Origin: an uncultured Lachnospiraceae bacterium | GTDB taxonomy: Bacteria > Bacillota > Clostridia > Lachnospirales > Lachnospiraceae | Length of the DNA stretch: 24,313 nt | Direction of reading: 5' to 3' | Assembly: GCA_910586725.1 (NCBI GenBank) | Contig: CAJUJL010000041.1 | Coordinates: 1-24,313, forward strand | Shown: positions 21,942 through 24,313 of the stretch, piece by piece | Layout: every line of letters starts with the position of its first letter | Position numbering within the stretch: position 1 is the stretch's first letter | Made by a program: the position numbers and the translations under genes | The notes under the pieces: model-generated | Told to the model about the DNA's origin: nothing | Databases searched by the model: none | Seen by the model: the letters and a program-made list of their open reading frames with translations, nothing else

Positions 21942-22295
21942 TTATTCAGGATTTGGCGCATGCATAAACGCGTCGTAAGAAGAAAACATCTGAAACGCGG
22001 TAAGCATCGTGTCGATCGAATCCTGCTCTGCCGGCGTGCAAAATTTTTTAATGTCGTTTAACAGCTGCATTCTTTTTTCGGAAGGATCATCCGTGGAACA
22101 CATACTGAGTGAAACCGGTTCCGTATTAAACAGGGAAGCGACATTTCTCAATTCAAGAAATTTTACCAGAATAGCAAAATGTTTCTGTCTGCCGCCGTCC
22201 ATGTAAGGTATGATCGTTTTTAAAATCTGTATATTTCTGGACTGTGTTTCAACATCAAACGTAGTAGGGGTATATTCGTATTGTTCCTGCTCCAT
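21942..22295 (-). CDS. Small hypothetical protein, first gene of a two-gene operon
   Basis: A 117-residue, probably helical cytoplasmic protein of unknown function. Notable segments are 'IQILKTIIPYMDGGRQKHFA' (about 23-42), 'ILVKFLEL', and the C-terminal 'QLLNDIKKFCTPAEQDSIDTM' (about 78-98) that resembles the end of the downstream partner. The start has AAAGGA nine bases upstream. It precedes the 92-residue gene by 39 bases on the same strand. The pair may be diverged duplicates forming a heteromer. The divergently transcribed 51-residue gene lies about 100 bases away, so the intergenic space probably carries both promoters. Confidence 0.7.
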   Translation of the reverse strand: MEQEQYEYTPTTFDVETQSRNIQILKTIIPYMDGGRQKHFAILVKFLELRNVASLFNTEPVSLSMCSTDDPSEKRMQLLNDIKKFCTPAEQDSIDTMLTAFQMFSSYDAFMHAPNPE

Positions 22296-22342
22296 AAAAA
22301 TCCTTTTTTATTTAAAATATGATGGAATCTTAAAATCTATGA

Positions 22343-22372
22343 CTGAACAGAACCGTTATTTTTGCATATACT
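22343..22372 (+). promoter_or_regulatory. Possible promoter of the 51-residue protein gene
   Basis: CTGAAC (22343-22348) and TATACT (22367-22372) are 18 bases apart, 21 bases before the ATG. The -10 is one base from consensus; the -35 is moderate. Confidence 0.4.
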
Positions 22373-22393
22373 GATGAAAAAGAGGTGGCTGCT

Positions 22394-22549
22394 ATGGGAC
22401 GGTTGGTCATTAACGGAGATGAAATCTATGAGCTGGACGAAGAATGCTTAAAAGAAAAAAGAAAGAAAAACACTTTAAAAAACGCATCCTGCACGGCAAA
22501 CAAGAACTCTCCGGTCAGAGTGCATGAAGGCAATCCTCAATTAAAATAA
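22394..22549 (+). CDS. 51-residue small hypothetical protein
   Basis: The frame reads MGRLVINGDEIYELDEECLK, followed by a lysine-rich middle and a polar tail with 'CTANKNSPVRVHEG'. AGAGGTGG lies five bases before the ATG and a plausible promoter lies upstream. The stop falls at the start of a hairpin terminator. A short beta-turn start ('LVINGDEIYELDEEC') followed by a basic helix is reminiscent of small conserved clostridial proteins, but I cannot name a family. It has two cysteines and no membrane segment. The well-placed signals at both ends argue that it is a real gene. Confidence 0.6.
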   Translation: MGRLVINGDEIYELDEECLKEKRKKNTLKNASCTANKNSPVRVHEGNPQLK

Positions 22550-22578
22550 CCATGCAAAGTAAACTACTGTGCATGGTT
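22548..22578. terminator. Shared hairpin terminator between the 51-residue gene and the PHP phosphatase
   Basis: AACCATGCA (22548-22556) pairs perfectly with TGCATGGTT (22570-22578) around a 13-base loop. TCCTGTTTTT follows on the plus strand. The hairpin overlaps the last codons of the convergent PHP gene. Confidence 0.6.
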
Positions 22579-23292
22579 TCCTGTTTTTATAAAATCCAAA
22601 AACTTTTCCGTATCCGTATTGAGAATCAGTTTCTCATCAAAACCCACCTGTTCTAAAAGTTCCCGTGCCTCCTGAAATTCGCCGACCAGGGACGGATCAT
22701 GGGCATCGGAACTGACAATAACAGGTGATTCATATTCCATGCAGAGTTTCAGCATGGTTTTATAATTTTCTATGCAGTTAAGTCTCTTTTGCTTCCTCCG
22801 GAACGTATTATTGTTGACTTCTAAAGCAACGTGGTATTTTTTGGCGGCCTGTACCAAAAGCTCATAATCCAGAGGCGTATGGTCGTCGTCCGGATGAGAA
22901 ATGAAACATACCTTTTCATTTTTCATACACGAAATTACGTTTTCCGTATTTTTCTTCCTGCCCTGATCCTGGTAGCACTGCTCATGGATTCCGGCAATCG
23001 CATAATCAAGACGATCAATGTATTTTTGGTCCAGAGACAGCGTGCCGTCGTTTCGAACATTAATTTCACAGCCATGTAAAATGTCCACTCCATATAAATT
23101 ACGCGGAACGACATAGAGCGTGGAAAAATAGATGGGATCCACTGTGCCGGGAATGCCGGGCCCATGCTCGCTGATTCCTAAAAGCTTTAGATTTTTCCCG
23201 CTCGCTGCCTGGGCCATTTCACGAATAGTGCCGAAAGCATGTCCGCTTGCCAAAGTATGCGTATGAATATCCAATACAAAATTTTGTTTCAT
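22564..23292 (-). CDS. PHP-domain phosphatase (YcdX-like)
   Basis: A 242-residue metal-dependent phosphoesterase of the PHP superfamily, close to the YcdX-type zinc phosphatases and more distantly to histidinol phosphatase. Metal-binding motifs are visible in order: His10 and His12 in 'DIHTHTLASGHA' with His18, 'GISEHGPGIPGT' (39-50, Glu42-His43), 'HGCEINV' (about 74-80), 'AGIHEQCY', 'ISHPDDD' (about 131-137), 'LEVNNNTFR' and 'SSDAHDPS' (about 194-201). The length fits. GGGAGG lies before the ATG, and a promoter-like pair sits at 23333-23361. Its natural substrate is not apparent. It stands alone, not in a histidine operon, so histidinol-phosphatase activity should not be assumed. Confidence 0.9.
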   Translation of the reverse strand: MKQNFVLDIHTHTLASGHAFGTIREMAQAASGKNLKLLGISEHGPGIPGTVDPIYFSTLYVVPRNLYGVDILHGCEINVRNDGTLSLDQKYIDRLDYAIAGIHEQCYQDQGRKKNTENVISCMKNEKVCFISHPDDDHTPLDYELLVQAAKKYHVALEVNNNTFRRKQKRLNCIENYKTMLKLCMEYESPVIVSSDAHDPSLVGEFQEARELLEQVGFDEKLILNTDTEKFLDFIKTGNHAQ

Positions 23293-23332
23293 GTTTTCCT
23301 CCCGGTTTCTGCTTGTTTTAGTTTATTCTGTT

Positions 23333-23361
23333 ATTATCTCTGACATCCGGTTTTTTTGCAA
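23333..23361 (-). promoter_or_regulatory. Promoter of the PHP phosphatase gene
   Basis: On the minus strand TTGCAA (23356-23361) and GATAAT (23333-23338) are 17 bases apart, about 40 bases before the start codon. Confidence 0.6.
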
Positions 23362-23392
23362 TAGAAAACATCTCATACAAGTCCAGCTTCTG

Positions 23393-23461
23393 ATCGTTAA
23401 TTCTTCCTGGGAAAGCTTTTGTTTTAATCTTGCTTCTCGGATTTTCGTTCCGACGATATTT
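23393..23461 (-). pseudogene. XRE-family regulator, N-terminal helix-turn-helix fragment
   Basis: On the minus strand the bases translate to VGTKIREARLKQKLSQEELT, the first helices of an XRE/Cro-type DNA-binding domain. The similarity stops abruptly after 'EELT', before the recognition helix, and no start codon or ribosome binding site is visible before it. It is best read as a scrap of a deleted regulator gene lying between the PHP promoter and the next gene. Confidence 0.5.
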
Positions 23462-23525
23462 GCAGGTGCAGGGAAACTGGAGCAAATCGAAGACAGTGAA
23501 AGTGAAAAGTTAAGGCAGGGAACAT

Positions 23526-23888
23526 ATGAATTGTAAAACATGTAAAACAAGAGAATGTGAATATGCAGAATTGGAAAAATTTTTGCAGTATATTTCAGAA
23601 GCTTACGGAAAGAATTTTGAAATATGTGAATGTCCGGATAAGAACAATTCCGATTATACATGCGATTTGGTGGTAATGGATCATGCCTCACAGGAAAAAA
23701 TATACATAGAGATCAAAGAAGTAAAGTTTGGATTTGAGGGAAAACATTCTTTTCATGAAGCGATAGCGCAAAATAACGGAAAAATGATTCCATTACATTT
23801 CTGTTTGAGAGGAAGTCAGAGGAAACAAGAAATAATTTTGGTGACAACCTTGTTTTTGCAATCGAAACCGAAGAGGCAAATACGATAA
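23526..23888 (+). pseudogene. Nuclease-like protein fragment, frameshifted near its end
   Basis: This frame encodes 120 residues: a short Cys-containing start ('MNCKTCKTRECEYAELEKFL'), 'SDYTCDLVVMDH' (about 42-53), and 'KIYIEIKEVKFGFEGKHSFHE' in part at about 58-78. The spacing of the Asp in 'CDLVV' and the E-x-K in 'YIEIKE' suits a PD-(D/E)xK restriction-endonuclease-like core, but this is inference from pattern. From about residue 86 the sequence loses that character ('RKQEIILVTTLFLQSKPKRQ'). Meanwhile the frame offset by two, open from about 23783, reads 'NNFGDNLVFAIETEEANTIK' and continues into the next ORF. One indel between about 23785 and 23840 explains both, so the original gene was probably longer. 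Confidence 0.5.
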
Positions 23889-24202
23889 AGGATTATTTCG
23901 ACAGACTGGCGGATATGGATACATTAGAACAAATGTCAAAAAAAGCATATAACAGCATATATATTTTTGACCTTAATGTCCCTAAGATGTATGACTATGG
24001 AAGAAATTATAAAAGATATTATGGTATCATTACCTATAAAAAAGGCAGTAATATAATAACAATCCAGCCATATACGGACACAAGCAAATCACTTATGTAT
24101 GTAAAAAAGGGGAAAAAGACGAAATTAATAAAAGGACATACGTATCGACTGACGGATTATGCCGGAGATTCCAGCAAAGGCAAAACGTTTACGTTAAAGT
24201 AA
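23783..24202 (+). pseudogene. Continuation of the frameshifted gene, with an unrelated-looking C-terminal part
   Basis: This frame is open from about 23783. It reads 'FGDNLVFAIETEEANTIKDY' and 'FDRLADMDTLEQM' and then, from ATG 23915, a 95-residue section with 'IYIFDLNVPKMYDYGRNYK', 'YYGIITYKKGSNIITIQPY', 'YVKKGKKTKLIKGHTYRLTD' and 'GKTFTLK'. The first part fits the helical end of the nuclease-like protein. The second is beta-rich and lysine-rich, like the tail of a secreted or surface protein. No signal peptide is present and no ribosome binding site precedes 23915. Either the gene is a genuine two-domain protein broken by one frameshift, or a deletion joined two genes near 23930-23960. A strong terminator follows. 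Confidence 0.4.
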
Positions 24203-24212
24203 AGATTTCTAT

Positions 24213-24248
24213 AAAAACAGGGAAATCCAAAAGGATTTCCCTGTTTTT
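24213..24248. terminator. Strong bidirectional terminator
   Basis: AAAAACAGGGAAATCC (24213-24228) and GGATTTCCCTGTTTTT (24233-24248) form a perfect 16-bp stem with an AAAA loop and T tracts on both strands, suiting the convergent genes on either side. Confidence 0.9.
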
Positions 24249-24259
24249 ATACGCTGGCA

Positions 24260-24313
24260 TTAGCAGAAGCTGTTGCCGCATCCGCCGCAGCAGAGCAGTA
24301 ATAAGATGATCCA
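24260..24313 (-). CDS. C-terminal end of a Cys/Gly-rich small hydrophobic protein
   Basis: On the minus strand the last 17 residues read WIILLLLCCGGCGNSFC followed by TAA. A hydrophobic Ile/Leu run followed by CCGGCGN is typical of the short Cys/Gly-rich membrane-associated proteins common in Clostridia, which pipelines sometimes label 'chorion class high-cysteine' protein. Their function is not known to me. The 5' part lies beyond the window edge. It ends before the shared bidirectional terminator. Confidence 0.65.
   Translation of the reverse strand, partial: WIILLLLCCGGCGNSFC

Noticed and set aside
23291..23536. 81-codon plus-strand frame before the nuclease-like gene
   Set aside because: It lies opposite the PHP promoter and the XRE remnant, and its composition (Phe, Ile, Ser rich) and lack of ribosome binding site mark it as a shadow.

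Overview
The window looks like chromosomal DNA of a low-to-moderate GC Firmicute, most likely a Clostridia/Lachnospiraceae gut commensal. The reasons are strong AGGAGG-type ribosome binding sites, AT-rich sigma-A-like promoters, clostridial-type protein sequences (an EF-G paralogue, an InlB-repeat secreted protein, a small Cys/Gly-rich hydrophobic protein at the right edge) and compact hairpin terminators between genes. This assignment rests on recognising protein families, not on a search.

Layout. Positions 1-1221 are mobile-element debris: the start of an IS3-like transposase gene (minus strand) abuts a headless ExeA/TniB-like transposition ATPase, a small accessory protein and a probable transposon end. 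The transposon end abuts a headless hypothetical gene (1226-1528), followed by a 470-base gap rich in palindromes and repeats. From 1998 the core genome begins: a secreted protein, queA (queuosine), then the convergent tyrA-aroA operon (minus strand). Next come a divergent EF-G paralogue with altered GTPase motifs, a secreted InlB-repeat/propeller-like protein and a MATE transporter.

Positions 11536-16383 hold a self-contained sucrose/alpha-glucan operon: fructokinase, amylosucrase-type GH13 enzyme, LacI-family regulator and HAD phosphatase. The genes overlap or nearly touch. Two cre/LacI-type operators lie upstream and a strong terminator follows. The inferred logic is that the GH13 enzyme splits sucrose, moving glucose onto a glucan and releasing fructose. 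The kinase phosphorylates the fructose, the regulator senses sugar, and the phosphatase may trim sugar phosphates.

Positions 16478-17512 are an AT-rich defence-type patch: a Phd/RelE toxin-antitoxin pair followed by a small ORF overlapping the start of a frameshifted, truncated AbiH-like gene. The leuS promoter lies in the tail of that remnant, and a leader hairpin precedes leuS. After leuS come a second MATE transporter, two small tandem hypothetical proteins with a shared C-terminal motif, a 51-residue small protein and a PHP-family phosphatase. The right edge holds an XRE-regulator remnant, a frameshifted nuclease-like/unknown composite gene, and the tail of a Cys/Gly-rich small membrane protein.

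No rRNA, tRNA or CRISPR array was seen. No clearly novel multi-gene system was found. The most distinctive items are the EF-G paralogue's altered GTPase residues, the amylosucrase operon with paired operators, the decayed AbiH locus that carries the leuS promoter, and the paired small proteins at 21624-22295.
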